Shown here piece after piece: positions 21,439 to 31,093 of a stretch of DNA of 64,000 nt. The translations under genes and the position numbers were made by a program. This DNA is from Enorma sp964624825. Its GTDB lineage: Bacteria; Actinomycetota; Coriobacteriia; Coriobacteriales; Coriobacteriaceae. Positions within the stretch are counted from its first letter, which is position 1. Each line of letters opens with the position of its first letter. Below the pieces are notes generated by a model. It was not told where the DNA came from, searched no databases, and saw nothing but the letters and a program-made list of their open reading frames with translations. The DNA is taken from the NCBI GenBank assembly GCA_964624825.1, contig CAZUYD010000007.1:1-64000 (forward strand). The letters are read 5' to 3'.

Positions 21439-23143
21439 GCACAACAGCGTCAACAAGCTCGAGGGACCGGTCACCGATATCACGGTCGAGGTTCCCGAGC
21501 GGCGCACCTACGTAAAGTGCCCCGGCTGCCGGCGCATCATCGACCAAGAACAGCTCGCGCAGGCGCTCGACGTCTGCCCGCGCTGCGGCCATCACCTGCG
21601 CATCGGCGCCCGGCGGCGTCTTGAGCTGACGGTAGATGCGGGAAGCTTCGAAGAATGGGATGCCGAGCTCGAACCGACCGATTTCCTGCAGTTTCCCCGC
21701 TATGCGGAGAAGCTCGATCACGCCCAGCGCGCAACGGGAGAACGCGACGCCGTGGTGTGCGGGCGCGCCTCCATTGGCGGCGAGCCGTGCGCCATCTTCG
21801 TCATGAACGGTGATTTCATGATGGGATCCATGGGCACGGTTGTTGGAGAAAAGATCTGCCGCGCGTTCGAGCACGCCCGTGCCGAACACCTACCGGTCGT
21901 AGGCATCACGATCTCGGGCGGGGCGCGCATGCAGGAGGGCACCCGCTCGCTCATGCAGATGGCAAAGGTCTCGGTCGCCCGGCGCCAGCTGGCAGAGGCG
22001 GGGCTTCCCTACCTCGTCCTGCTGACCGATCCGACCACCGGCGGCGTCACCGCGAGCTTCGCGATGGAGGGCGATGTGATCTTGGCCGAGCCCGAGGCGC
22101 TCATCGCCTTCGCTGGTCCCCGCGTGGTAGAGCAGACCACCCATAAGCGCCTCCCCGCTGGGTTCCAGCGCTCTGAATTCCTGCTCGAACACGGATTTAT
22201 CGACCTCATCGTCAAGCGCGCCGACGCGCCCGCCACGCTTGCGGAGCTCCTCGCGCTCCATGCAGGCCGCGTGCCCGCCTCCGATGCGCCGCATGCCCTC
22301 AAGAAGACGTCGCAGCCCCATACCCTGCTCTCGAAGATCGGCGGGCGCCGGAAGAAAGCCGACAAAGGCGACGCGCCGGCAAGCGCCTACGACATCGTGC
22401 GCGCCGCCCGCAGCGCCGACCGCCCGAGCTGCCTTGAGCTCATGGAGCTCGGGCTTGACGGCTTCGTCGAGCTCCATGGCGACCGCCTGTTCAGCGACGA
22501 CCACGCTATCGTCGCTGGCATCGGTTGGAAAAACGGGCAGGTGCTTACCGTCATCGCGACAGAACGCGGTCGCTCGACCAAAGAGCGCGTGTACCGCAAC
22601 TTCGGCTCTGCGCACCCTGAGGGCTACCGCAAGACGCGGCGCCTCATGGAGCAGGCGGAGCGATTCGGCCGCCCCGTCGTCTGCCTCATCGATACGTCGG
22701 GTGCCTATTGCGGCATCGGCGCCGAGGAGCGCGGCCAGGGCGAGGCCATCGCGTCGAACCTCGTCACCATGTCTGGACTCAAAACGCCCATCGTGAGCAT
22801 CATCGTGGGCGAGGGAGGAAGCGGTGGCGCGCTTGCGCTCGCCGTTGCCGACCGCGTCCTCATGCTCGATCATGCGGCCTATGCCGTGGTGAGTCCCGAG
22901 GGGTGCGCATCGATTCTTTGGAAGAGCACCGACCGCGCCGCAGATGCGGCCGAAGCGCTCGGGCTCACCGCCGCGCGCCTATGCGAGCTCGGCGTGGTAG
23001 ACGGCACCATCGATGATGCATGCGAGCCTGCAGAGCTCGCGCAGCGCATCACAAAGCGCGCCTTGGCCGAAATCGAGCTGCTGGGCGATCGCACCGCTTC
23101 CGAACGTATCGCTGCGCGCGATGGCAAGTTCCGTGCTCTTTAG
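21428..23143 (+). CDS. accDA: AccDA, fused acetyl-CoA carboxylase carboxyltransferase beta-alpha
   Basis: A single 571-residue frame joins the two carboxyltransferase subunits that are separate in most bacteria. Residues 1 to about 275 are AccD, with an N-terminal Zn ribbon (CPGC and CPRC) and ISGGARMQEG. A charged linker of about 40 residues containing GGRRKKADKGD follows. Residues about 320-571 are AccA, with FGSAHPEGYRK, DTSGAYCGIGAEERGQ and GEGGSGGALALAVAD. It transfers the carboxyl from biotin to acetyl-CoA. The start lies inside accC. A strong hairpin 30 bases after the stop marks the operon end. Confidence 0.96.
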
Positions 23144-23172
23144 TCACCCGGCCGCTGATATCGCAACACAGG

Positions 23173-23202
23173 AGGGCGGCGGAGCTTCTGCTCCGCCGCC
23201 CT
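23173..23202 (+). terminator. Strong hairpin ending the fatty acid operon
   Basis: AGGGCGGCGGAGC and GCTCCGCCGCCCT are perfect 13-bp arms around a TTCT loop, 30 bases past the accDA stop. The following TTGCG is a poor U-tract, so termination may need Rho or the hairpin may mainly stabilise the 3' end. Confidence 0.75.
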
Positions 23203-23811
23203 TGCGCGATTCAATACTTTGGACTCACCCCAATGCATCTACTCGTTTCCACGCTCGCCACATCGTCTGTAGCGCGAGCGCCCACAAGCTATAGATGCTC
23301 TCGGTCGGTCTGCGATGCTCTCAGCGGCTTAGTTCCCTGCCATGACGGAATCCAATGGGTTGCTGTCGCATACCCTCAACAATCAAGCCTCAAGACCGCA
23401 GGCAACGAGCCCGAACGCTTGTGGTGCATCTTCTATGCCCATTGGACTCGCCTCCTTCAATCGTCGCCCCGTCCCCGAGACAACCCGGCTAAGTATTGTG
23501 GTTCTTCCCGCTGGATGCCCGCCTAAACACGTTCGGCGCACATCAGGCTGTAAACGGTCTAATAGCGTCCGTGAACGGCCTTCGTCCAAGCTAAACGCCG
23601 GCTAGCTTGCATCGCCGAAACGGAGCCATGCGCAAAGAACCCCAGAGGGCGAATGCGTCCCATCCCGTTCTGCTTGGCCAGATACGGCATGATGCCGCAC
23701 TCGAATCGAGGCGCTCGGCGATGCTCAACCCGCACACGTTCTGGCGAAGATAGGGATCGAGCAAGCAAACCTTCAAGGATCTGTATCGCAGCTCGCTCCA
23801 GCGGGACGGCG
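23203..23811. other. Long intergenic region, no supported gene
   Basis: About 610 bases between two convergent units (accDA plus, coiled-coil gene minus). Several short frames occur on both strands, the longest on the minus strand around 23559-23776. None has a ribosome site or a family motif, and two overlapping minus frames there look like one shifted sequence, so a decayed gene is possible. I found no transposase motif, tRNA or repeat. Confidence 0.45.
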
Positions 23812-25149
23812 CTACCGGTTCATCGAGGTGACCACCGCGGCGATGATCAGCGCGATCACCACCACGATGCCGACGATGGCGCCGATGAACCTCGTGCGGG
23901 AACCGCGGGTGCGCTCGCGCACCGCGCGCTCGGTGTTCGCAAGCTGCTCGACTTCAGATGCGCGCGCTTCGCGCTCGGCGCGATCGGCATCAAGGCGCTC
24001 GGCGATTTGCTCGGTCACCTCTGGATGCGCGTGAATGTCATTCGCCTCGTCGATGAGCGCCTGGGCATCCTGTGCTTCGGCGTTGCTATCCTCTACCGCC
24101 TGCTCTTGAGCGCGGCGATCTTTCTCCTTGCCAGAGATCTCCTCTTTGAGCTTGCGCTGGCGCTCGGCGGCGGCATCTTTCGCCTCGCGATACGCGTTGC
24201 GCGCCTCGTCGGCAGCGGCGCTCACCTCACGGAACGAGCGCTTCGCCTCGTCCATGGGCTTCTCCGCCTCGCCAACCGCTTTGCGGGCGCGCGTTAGCGC
24301 CTCGGCAAGCTCGGCGGTGATGCGCGGAAGCGCATCTTTTGCCGTCTGCAGCTCACGCGAGGCGTCCGATATCTGCGCTTCGAGCTCATCGGCGCGCACC
24401 GTATAGGCCGCCGGGTTCGCCGATGGGTTGCGCTGCACCTCGATGTATTCCTCGCGAAGCACCTCGAGCTGGCGCATGGTGCTCTCGACGGCTTCACGCG
24501 CAGCGGCGACGCCGGTCTTTTCGTCTTCTTCCGCCTTCTCGAGATGCTTCTTTGCGTCATCGAGACGGCGCTGCAGGCGGGCACCGTTCTCACGCGATGA
24601 CGCCTCGCGCGCTTCCGCAGATTCGAGCGCCGCCTTCAGGCGTCTCTCGGTTTGAGAGTCGGCATCCTTCATCTGTTGGAGGTTCGCCTTGAGCGCATCG
24701 AGCTCGTACTCAAGGTGCTTCTGCCTCGACTCCGCCGCCGCGCCCGTCTTGATGGCCTTGTCACGCCGCGCGGTCTGCTCGGCGATGATCGCCTTGAAAT
24801 TCGCCGCCACATCGCGTCGATGCTCGAGCTCGACCTCGGCGTCGGCGATCCTCGTGTCGAGCTGGGCGAGTTGGCCGCGCGCGTCGGCATGCGCCTTGCG
24901 CGCCTCGCTCACCTCACGCACGGCGGCTGCACCCTCGGAGAAAAACGATCCGACGGCCTCGACGGGCGATGGGCCTGCACCGTCCGCCTCGGCAGGCGCC
25001 CGCGTGTCGCCTTCCGCCCCGGCAGCCTCTGAACCAGAGGTGCCGGAGGCGAAGGTGGCCGCATCGCCTGCCGGCGATGTCTCGGTTAGCGGCATATCCT
25101 GCGCCGTATCATCCTTATCGGCGTGCTTGGTATCGAGATCGTCAACCAT
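23812..25149 (-). CDS. Tail-anchored long coiled-coil protein, function unknown
   Basis: A 445-residue protein without recognisable enzyme motifs. Residues 1-60 are acidic and disordered (Asp, Ala, Gly, Glu). Residues about 75-415 are almost continuous heptad-type coiled coil rich in Ala, Glu, Arg and Lys. After a basic TRGSRTR stretch, residues about 421-442 form one hydrophobic helix (FIGAIVGIVVVIALIIAAVV) and the protein ends with SMNR. No signal peptide is present. The topology predicts a cytoplasmic coiled coil fixed by its C-terminus to the membrane. The ATG at 25149 follows CAGGAG by 7 bases; the 38 residues upstream in frame are atypical. It lies downstream of queA on the same strand after 147 bases. 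Confidence 0.8.
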   Translation of the reverse strand: MVDDLDTKHADKDDTAQDMPLTETSPAGDAATFASGTSGSEAAGAEGDTRAPAEADGAGPSPVEAVGSFFSEGAAAVREVSEARKAHADARGQLAQLDTRIADAEVELEHRRDVAANFKAIIAEQTARRDKAIKTGAAAESRQKHLEYELDALKANLQQMKDADSQTERRLKAALESAEAREASSRENGARLQRRLDDAKKHLEKAEEDEKTGVAAAREAVESTMRQLEVLREEYIEVQRNPSANPAAYTVRADELEAQISDASRELQTAKDALPRITAELAEALTRARKAVGEAEKPMDEAKRSFREVSAAADEARNAYREAKDAAAERQRKLKEEISGKEKDRRAQEQAVEDSNAEAQDAQALIDEANDIHAHPEVTEQIAERLDADRAEREARASEVEQLANTERAVRERTRGSRTRFIGAIVGIVVVIALIIAAVVTSMNR

Positions 25150-25296
25150 CGTGCGCTCCTGTGTCGATCGTAGACGAGTGAATTCGCGTACTATGATAAA
25201 CGCCTGTGCGGACAGCATGCATCGCGCGCGCTCTTTTTTAGCAAACCTTTTCATCGCGGGCACCGCGTGGCCGCCTAGGCTACGCGCCGAGGCGCT

Positions 25297-26520
25297 TTAC
25301 TCGATGAACATCGCATCGCCGAAGCTGAAGAACCGGTAGCGCTCGGAGACGGCCTGCTCGTACGCATCCATGATCTGGTCGCGCGTGGCAAATGCCGAAA
25401 CGAGCATCATGAGCGTCGAGCGCGGCACATGAAAGTTGGTTATGAGCCCATCGACCACGTGGTAGGTCGAACCCGGCATGAGGTAGAGGTTGGTGGTCTC
25501 GTCCACGCGCGCCACGATGTCACCCGAATGCGTGCGCTGCGCGGATGTGGCTGCTGCCTCGAACCGCCGTGCGACCATCGGCGGCTCAGCCGCAGGCGCA
25601 CCGTCCTCCCAGGCGCTTTCAAGCGAGCGCACCGCCGTCGTGCCCACCGCGATCACGCGATGCCCCGCGGCCTTCGCGGCGTGCACGGCATCCACGACCG
25701 TCTGCGGCACGTGATAGCGCTCGGTATGCATCACGTGCTGGGTGGGATCGTCCTCCTCGACCAATCGAAAGGTATCGACCCCCACTTCCAGCTCGACCGT
25801 TGCCCAGCCGACGCCCTTCGCCTTGATGCGTTCGATGAGCGCCGGCGTGAAGTGCAGGCCCGCCGTCGGCGCGGCAGCCGAATGCTCCTCGCGCATGGCG
25901 TAGACCGTTTGGTACTTCTCGGGATCGCCCTCGTAGTCGGTGATATAGGGCGGCAACGGCACATGCCCGACAGCGTGAATCGCCTCGTCGAGCGTGCGCG
26001 GGGCGCCGGAAGCGTTCTCCCCGCAGGGGGTGAGGCGCACCACGCGGCCGCCGCGACTATCGGGCATGAAGTCGAGCACCTCGCCCGTAAGCACCACCGG
26101 TGCGCTCTGCGGCGCATGGAGACCGCCGGCACGATATTCGATAACCGCACCCGGTTTGAGACGCTTCCCCGGATTCACCAGGCACTCCCATACGTGGCCT
26201 AAAGGATCGATATCCTCGCGGCGGTTGAGCATAAGCGTCTCGGCCACACCGCCGGTCTTCGCCTTGCGCCCGATGAGGCGCGCGGGCATGACGCGCGTCT
26301 CGTTCGCCACAAGCAGATCGCCCGGCTCGAGATAGTCGATGATATCGGAGAAGCGACGATGCTCCACGCTGCCACCGTGTGCCAGCGGCAGAACCTCGCC
26401 CGTCGTCGCCAGGGGCTCACCACGATGCAGCACAAGCATGCGGCACGAATCGCGCGGCTCGGCAGGCGCCTGCGCGATAAGCTCCTCGGGCAGGGTGTAG
26501 TCAAAATCGTCGGTGCGCAT
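25297..26520 (-). CDS. queA: QueA, S-adenosylmethionine:tRNA ribosyltransferase-isomerase
   Basis: A 407-residue enzyme that transfers and isomerises ribose from AdoMet to 7-aminomethyl-7-deazaguanine in tRNA, forming epoxyqueuosine. Characteristic segments are FDYTLPEELIAQAPAEPRD, LLVANETRVMPARL, the AAPTAGLHFTP loop, HTERYHVP and NFHVPRSTLMMLVSAF. The ATG at 26520 (MRTDDFDY) matches the family start; twelve further upstream codons are not typical. It lies 72 bases behind queH on the same strand, so consecutive queuosine steps are encoded together. Confidence 0.96.
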   Translation of the reverse strand: MRTDDFDYTLPEELIAQAPAEPRDSCRMLVLHRGEPLATTGEVLPLAHGGSVEHRRFSDIIDYLEPGDLLVANETRVMPARLIGRKAKTGGVAETLMLNRREDIDPLGHVWECLVNPGKRLKPGAVIEYRAGGLHAPQSAPVVLTGEVLDFMPDSRGGRVVRLTPCGENASGAPRTLDEAIHAVGHVPLPPYITDYEGDPEKYQTVYAMREEHSAAAPTAGLHFTPALIERIKAKGVGWATVELEVGVDTFRLVEEDDPTQHVMHTERYHVPQTVVDAVHAAKAAGHRVIAVGTTAVRSLESAWEDGAPAAEPPMVARRFEAAATSAQRTHSGDIVARVDETTNLYLMPGSTYHVVDGLITNFHVPRSTLMMLVSAFATRDQIMDAYEQAVSERYRFFSFGDAMFIE

Positions 26521-26592
26521 AGAATGCGATCGCCTCCATCGAAGTAGTGTGACCACCTAGGGTAGCACGGGCGGTGCGCCCGGTGAAACGAT

Positions 26593-27186
26593 TCATCGGC
26601 GCTTCGCCGCGATGCGATCTGCCTTGCGCTCGTCGCGCATTCGGGCACGGTCGAGTGCCGCCTCCGCGGCGGAGAACCGGCACCCGCAATACTTCTGACG
26701 GTACATGCCCAGTTCGCGCGAGCGCCGCGTCGCCTCTGGGTACCATGGACGGAAATCGCGGATCACCGGCGTGAGCCCAAAAGCGGTAGAGAGACGCTCG
26801 AGCACGTCGTTGCAAGTGTCGAATAGCTGGTAGGGCGACACCGCAAGCGTGGTCGCGATATGCGTGAAGCCCGCTGCCTGGGCGACGCGACACGCCTCGG
26901 ATATGCGCAGCGCGTAGCACGCGCGGCACCGGTGGGCGCGGTCGTGCGCGCCGCACGGCGCCACGGTGCGCTCCCAGCGCGACGCATCCTCTTCTGCCTC
27001 GATAAGCGGGATGGCTTCAGCGGCGCACCATCGACGCAGCTCCTCCAAGCGCCTATCATGCTCCGCGCCTGGCTGGATGTTAGGGTTCGTCCAGCAGATC
27101 GTGGGCTCGAACCCCTCTTCGACGAGCAGGCGCACCGGCTCTAACGAGCACGGGGCGCAGCAGGCATGCAGCAACAGGCGTATCAT
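26593..27186 (-). CDS. queH: QueH, epoxyqueuosine reductase
   Basis: A 197-residue protein of the former DUF208 family, which reduces epoxyqueuosine to queuosine in tRNA in place of QueG. The N-terminal LLLHACCAPCS carries the adjacent cysteines with the CxxC, and further conserved cysteines occur in HRCRACYALRI and QKYCGCRFS, the set that binds Fe-S and Fe in QueH. DFRPWYPEA is also typical. It overlaps the upstream DUF3267 gene by four bases and precedes queA. Confidence 0.93.
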   Translation of the reverse strand: MIRLLLHACCAPCSLEPVRLLVEEGFEPTICWTNPNIQPGAEHDRRLEELRRWCAAEAIPLIEAEEDASRWERTVAPCGAHDRAHRCRACYALRISEACRVAQAAGFTHIATTLAVSPYQLFDTCNDVLERLSTAFGLTPVIRDFRPWYPEATRRSRELGMYRQKYCGCRFSAAEAALDRARMRDERKADRIAAKRR

Positions 27187-27929
27187 GCGCCCGCCTCCGC
27201 ATCGGTGGTATGCGCGTCCGCGGCGCGCGCATCCCCAACGTCGCCACCGCGATCACCGCGCACGCCGGTATCGCGCGCATCGAGGGCGCCCGCGATTCCC
27301 CCGCGCGCGCCGTCCACGGCCTCATCTGGCGACCCCGCACCATAGAAGCACACGCCATAGGAGGTGTCCTCGCAGTGCGTGATATGAGGGTCGGCGCAGA
27401 TGGCGCTCACATAGCACCAATCGCCCGCGCATCCCGAAAGGTGGAGCACCGCGGCAACCAAGCCGGCGATCGGGCGGCCGAAGAGCAGCCCCGCCGCGCC
27501 GATGAACAGCGTCACCACAAGCGTCGGTGCGAGCGCGATGGCGATGTATTGCCGGCGCGTATAGACGATGCCTTCGGCACTTGTATAGAGCATCCCGTGC
27601 TTCCAGCTGAGCCCGAATGACACGTGCGCGGAGCGCGGGGCGAACAGCTTGAAGAGCATCCCGTGCACCAATTCGTGCGCTATGAGCGATGCCACCACAA
27701 AGACAGCGATCCAAACGACCCAAAGCAGGACGTCGATAACGCCCCGACCGTCAACAGCGAACGCACCGGAGAGCGCGCGATCGACGGAATCGGGCTGCAT
27801 GATGGAAAGCGCGATCGCGCAGAGCAGAACCACCGCCAACCCGATGGCGCCGACCACGGCGGACATCCGCGAAACGCGTTGCAAAAACCACGTGTCCTCA
27901 AAGGTATATATGGCGCTTCGTTTTCTCAT
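27183..27929 (-). CDS. DUF3267 family membrane zinc-metalloprotease-like protein
   Basis: A 248-residue protein with about four hydrophobic helices. The second region contains HELVHG, an HExxH zinc motif, followed by a FGLSWKHGMLYTSAEG segment typical of DUF3267, a family distantly related to site-2 proteases. The last 50 residues are hydrophilic and rich in Asp, Gly, Arg and Ala. The ATG at 27929 (MRKRSAIY) is preferred to one four codons upstream. It overlaps queH by four bases; the link to queuosine is probably only positional. Confidence 0.78.
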   Translation of the reverse strand: MRKRSAIYTFEDTWFLQRVSRMSAVVGAIGLAVVLLCAIALSIMQPDSVDRALSGAFAVDGRGVIDVLLWVVWIAVFVVASLIAHELVHGMLFKLFAPRSAHVSFGLSWKHGMLYTSAEGIVYTRRQYIAIALAPTLVVTLFIGAAGLLFGRPIAGLVAAVLHLSGCAGDWCYVSAICADPHITHCEDTSYGVCFYGAGSPDEAVDGARGGIAGALDARDTGVRGDRGGDVGDARAADAHTTDAEAGA

Positions 27930-28021
27930 GCGCCCAAGCATACAGCGAGCGCGTGCGCTGTGCCATAATACAAGGCTGAATCATTTTGAGGCCTATAAAA
28001 ATGACAAGCTGGGGGAACTGC

Positions 28022-30085
28022 ATGGCATCAAACCGCAAGCGCGCATCGCGCCCCGTGTGGCCGCGCCGCGCCGTCGTCACGGCGGGCATGCCCTATGGCA
28101 ACAAGAACCTGCACTTCGGGCACGTGGGCGGCGTCTTTATTCCCGCTGATTTCTTCGCGCGCTTCCTGCGCGACCGCATCGGCCGCGAGAACGTGCTCTT
28201 CGTCTCGGGCACCGACTGCTACGGCAGCCCCATTATGGAGAGCTACCGCAAGCTGCGCGACGAACAGGACTACCAGCAGGATATCTCTGATTACGTGCAG
28301 GGGAACCACGACCTCCAGGCAGAAACGCTCGCCGGTTACGACATCGAGCCCGACCTCTTCGGCGGAAGCGCGCTCGAGCCTGCGAAACGCGAGCACGAAG
28401 CGGTGACCAACGAGATCATCCTGCGCTTGAAGGAGCAGGGCGCGTTGCAGAAGCGCTCGACCAAGCAGTTCTATGACGCGAACGCTGGACAGTTCTTGAA
28501 CGGGCGGCAGGTGCTCGGTCGCTGTCCCATCCAAGGGTGCAAATCAGAGAAGGCCTATGCCGACGAGTGCGACTTGGGTCATCAGTTTGAACCGGAGGAG
28601 CTTATCGCGCCGGTCTCGGCTCTGACCGGCGAGACTCCCGAGCTGCGCCCGGCCGAGAACATCTACTTCGACCTGCCGGCGTATCTTGACTATCTCAGGG
28701 ATTTCACCTCGGGGCTCGAACGAGACGAAACTGTCCGACCCGTGGTCGTGAAAACCTTGGAAGAATGGCTCAATGCGCCGCAGCTCTACATCCAGAACAA
28801 GTTCCGCGAGGCGTTCGAGACTGTGAAGGACAAGCTTCCCGACCATGCGGTGGCCGAACCCGAGGGCAACAAGAGCTCCTTTACGGTCACGTTTTCCAAC
28901 TGGGGAGCGCGCGACGCGGCGCATGAGGTGCTCAACGCAGGCGGGGTGCGGTTCCGCTCCGGGAAGGCGCTCGTTCCGTTTCGCATTACCGGCAACATCG
29001 ACTGGGGCGTGCCCGTCACCGATGAATGCGGCTGCAGCGGGCTCACCTGCTGGGTCTGGCCGGAGAGCCTCTGGGCTCCGATAAGCTTCACGCGCACGGT
29101 GCTCAACGCGGACAAGGCGTCTCATGCCGGCCGATACTCCACCGATGACTGGCGCGACTGGTGGTGCGATGCGGGCGCACACGTGTATCAGTTCATCGGC
29201 CAGGACAACATCTACTTCTACGGCGTCGCGCAGACCGCGATGTGGGAGGCGCTTGGCTGCAACATGCAACAGAGCACGCTCGTTGCGAACTATCACGTGC
29301 TCTACATGGGCAAGAAGGCGAGCTCGAGCAGCAAGACCCCGCCACCGCCCGCATCCGAGCTGCTCGATCACTACAGCGCAGAGCAGCTGCGCGCCCATTT
29401 CCTCTCGCTCGGCCTGGGCGATAAGCCGGTGAGCTTCAGCCCGAAGGCGTACGACACGCGCGAGACGGGCACGAATGCAGACGGGACGCCGCTGCTCGCC
29501 CGCGACGACAAGCGCGTGATCGACCCCGTCCTCAAAGAGGGCACCTTGCTCACCGGCGTGTTCAACCGCCTGGCGCGCTCGTGCTTCTATGGCGTGGCCT
29601 GCAAGGAGGGCGACGCGAGCGCGGTGCGCACCGGCTGCATCCCCGCGGGAGCGCCAACACCTGCCGTGAGCGAGGGCATCGAGCGAGCGGTCTGTGATTT
29701 CGAGAACGCCGTGCATCGCTTCGAGTTCCACAAAGCGCTGAGCGTGTGCGACGCGTTTTTGCGCACAGCGAACAAGCGCTGGAGCGATGCGAGCAAAACC
29801 GCCAAGTCGGCGCAAGCAGAAGATCAGACGACCGCAGACGCGCTTATGCGGCAGGCACTCGTCGATGCGTTCGCCGAGCTCCGGGTTGCGACCATCCTCA
29901 TGCACGGCATCGTGCCGCGCGGCACCGAGCTCATCTGCGAGCACTTCGACATCGAGCCCGAGGCGTTCTTCTCCTGGGAGCATATCCTCGATTCGATGGA
30001 TGAGTTCATGAGCGCACTGGGCGAGGAGCCGGGAACGCACCGCGTGAAGGCGCTGCCGCCGCGCTTCGATTTCTTCTCGTTCTAA
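28022..30085 (+). CDS. metG: Methionyl-tRNA synthetase-like class I aminoacyl-tRNA synthetase
   Basis: A 687-residue protein with the MetRS layout: Rossmann fold with HFGH (31-34, the HIGH site), connective insertion, QFIGQDNIYFYGV, and a helical anticodon-binding domain. It is divergent at key places. The KMSKS loop reads K432-A-S-S-S, so its second lysine, important for ATP in MetRS, is absent. The zinc knuckle reads CPIQGC (168-173) then C183-x3-His187 instead of two CxxC pairs. There is no C-terminal tRNA-binding (EMAP-like) domain. The ATG at 28022 follows GGGGGA. It may be the only MetRS of a lineage or a paralogue with changed chemistry; the window cannot tell. Confidence 0.82.
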   Translation: MASNRKRASRPVWPRRAVVTAGMPYGNKNLHFGHVGGVFIPADFFARFLRDRIGRENVLFVSGTDCYGSPIMESYRKLRDEQDYQQDISDYVQGNHDLQAETLAGYDIEPDLFGGSALEPAKREHEAVTNEIILRLKEQGALQKRSTKQFYDANAGQFLNGRQVLGRCPIQGCKSEKAYADECDLGHQFEPEELIAPVSALTGETPELRPAENIYFDLPAYLDYLRDFTSGLERDETVRPVVVKTLEEWLNAPQLYIQNKFREAFETVKDKLPDHAVAEPEGNKSSFTVTFSNWGARDAAHEVLNAGGVRFRSGKALVPFRITGNIDWGVPVTDECGCSGLTCWVWPESLWAPISFTRTVLNADKASHAGRYSTDDWRDWWCDAGAHVYQFIGQDNIYFYGVAQTAMWEALGCNMQQSTLVANYHVLYMGKKASSSSKTPPPPASELLDHYSAEQLRAHFLSLGLGDKPVSFSPKAYDTRETGTNADGTPLLARDDKRVIDPVLKEGTLLTGVFNRLARSCFYGVACKEGDASAVRTGCIPAGAPTPAVSEGIERAVCDFENAVHRFEFHKALSVCDAFLRTANKRWSDASKTAKSAQAEDQTTADALMRQALVDAFAELRVATILMHGIVPRGTELICEHFDIEPEAFFSWEHILDSMDEFMSALGEEPGTHRVKALPPRFDFFSF

Positions 30086-30179
30086 CCCGGGCGCTCCGAC
30101 GGGCGAAACGCTGCATCGTGGCTCGGGCAGCTCAAAGCCGCCTGCGGCGGAACCGACGTCATACAGCCAGGTTGCTCCT

Positions 30180-30209
30180 TCCGATTCGCGACGGCTCAGT
30201 CGCATCGGA
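30180..30209 (+). other. Intergenic hairpin downstream of metG
   Basis: TCCGAT-TC-GCGAC and GTCGC-ATCGGA form an 11-bp stem with a two-base bulge around a GGCTCA loop, 95 bases after the metG stop and 165 before the GNAT start. A second short stem GCCA / TGGC follows, with TTTT in its loop. It may be a terminator or part of the GNAT leader. No T-box signature is present in this 288-base gap. Confidence 0.4.
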
Positions 30210-30373
30210 TGCGGCCATGTTTTGGCACCACGGGGCATTGCATTCGGAAGACCAAGGCACGGCTCGTCGAGATGCTCACCGCGGGCTTCACGCGCTCAGT
30301 GAGCACGCGGCTTAAGCGCCATCCATATGCGAACCCCTTATGCCTGAAACGCCCTCGTACCGAAAGGTTCATC

Positions 30374-30925
30374 ATGACTCAAACGCTCACCATGCGCCAT
30401 GCCGCTCCCGCCGAGCTGCCGCGCGTGATGGAGATCCTCGAAGACGGCAAGTATTCCATCGCGCGCTTCGGCATCGAGCAGTGGCAGCACGGGTACCCCG
30501 ATTGCGCGGCCATAGAGCATGACCTCGCCCTAAATGCATGCTGGATCGCCGAGGACGCCTCCGGCGCGCTGGTGGGCACGCTCGCCCTTCGCTTTGACGA
30601 GGATCTGGAATACACCGCACCCGGCATCGCGTGGAGAACGCCCAACGCCGCACTGGACGGCACGCCCACCTATGGCGCGATCCATCGCTGCGCCACGGCA
30701 GCCGAAGCGCTCAAGCATGGTGTGATGACCTTTATGTTCGCCGAAGCCGAGGCCATCGCGCGCGACGCCGGGAGGCTGAGCCTGCGCGTCGATACGCACC
30801 CGGGCAACGCCGCTATGCGCTCGTTTCTCGCCCGGCAAGGATATACTGAGTTGAATGCGTTTGAGCTCAAGAAGGGCGGGTCGGAAAACGATTTGACGCG
30901 CATCGCATACGAGAAGCTCGTCTAA
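30374..30925 (+). CDS. GNAT family N-acetyltransferase
   Basis: A 183-residue acetyltransferase of the GNAT fold. It opens with MRHAAPAELPRVMEILEDG, continues through GALVGTLAL (strand 4), and has the C-terminal LRVDTHPGNAAMRSFLARQGYTE, which contains the acetyl-CoA motif and the conserved NxxM and GY positions. Such single-domain proteins acetylate amines or protein N-termini; the substrate is unknown. The ATG follows GAAAGG. It stands alone between metG and a phosphatase gene, both on the same strand. Confidence 0.88.
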   Translation: MTQTLTMRHAAPAELPRVMEILEDGKYSIARFGIEQWQHGYPDCAAIEHDLALNACWIAEDASGALVGTLALRFDEDLEYTAPGIAWRTPNAALDGTPTYGAIHRCATAAEALKHGVMTFMFAEAEAIARDAGRLSLRVDTHPGNAAMRSFLARQGYTELNAFELKKGGSENDLTRIAYEKLV

Positions 30926-31093
30926 GCGCTCCAAGGCACTCGACTCGCACAACGGGCGCGGCCGCGCGCAAGGCCGCCCGGCCTGCGAACGACGAGCGTA
31001 ACCGAGCTCACAGCTCGCACGCTATGCATTCGCGTCTCCGGCCCCGTCGGCGTGCCGCTTGCCCCAACGACCTCGATCCAAGGAGGATCAACC

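Noticed and set aside
23559..23776. Transposase or other pseudogene in the gap after accDA
   Set aside because: Two overlapping minus-strand frames look like one shifted sequence, but no recognisable domain or inverted ends support a specific call.
28544..30238. 564-residue minus-strand frame opposite metG
   Set aside because: Antisense to a clear synthetase; no motif.
30086..30373. T-box leader or degraded gene after metG
   Set aside because: No T-box (GGGTGGNACCGCG-like) sequence and no sustained frame.
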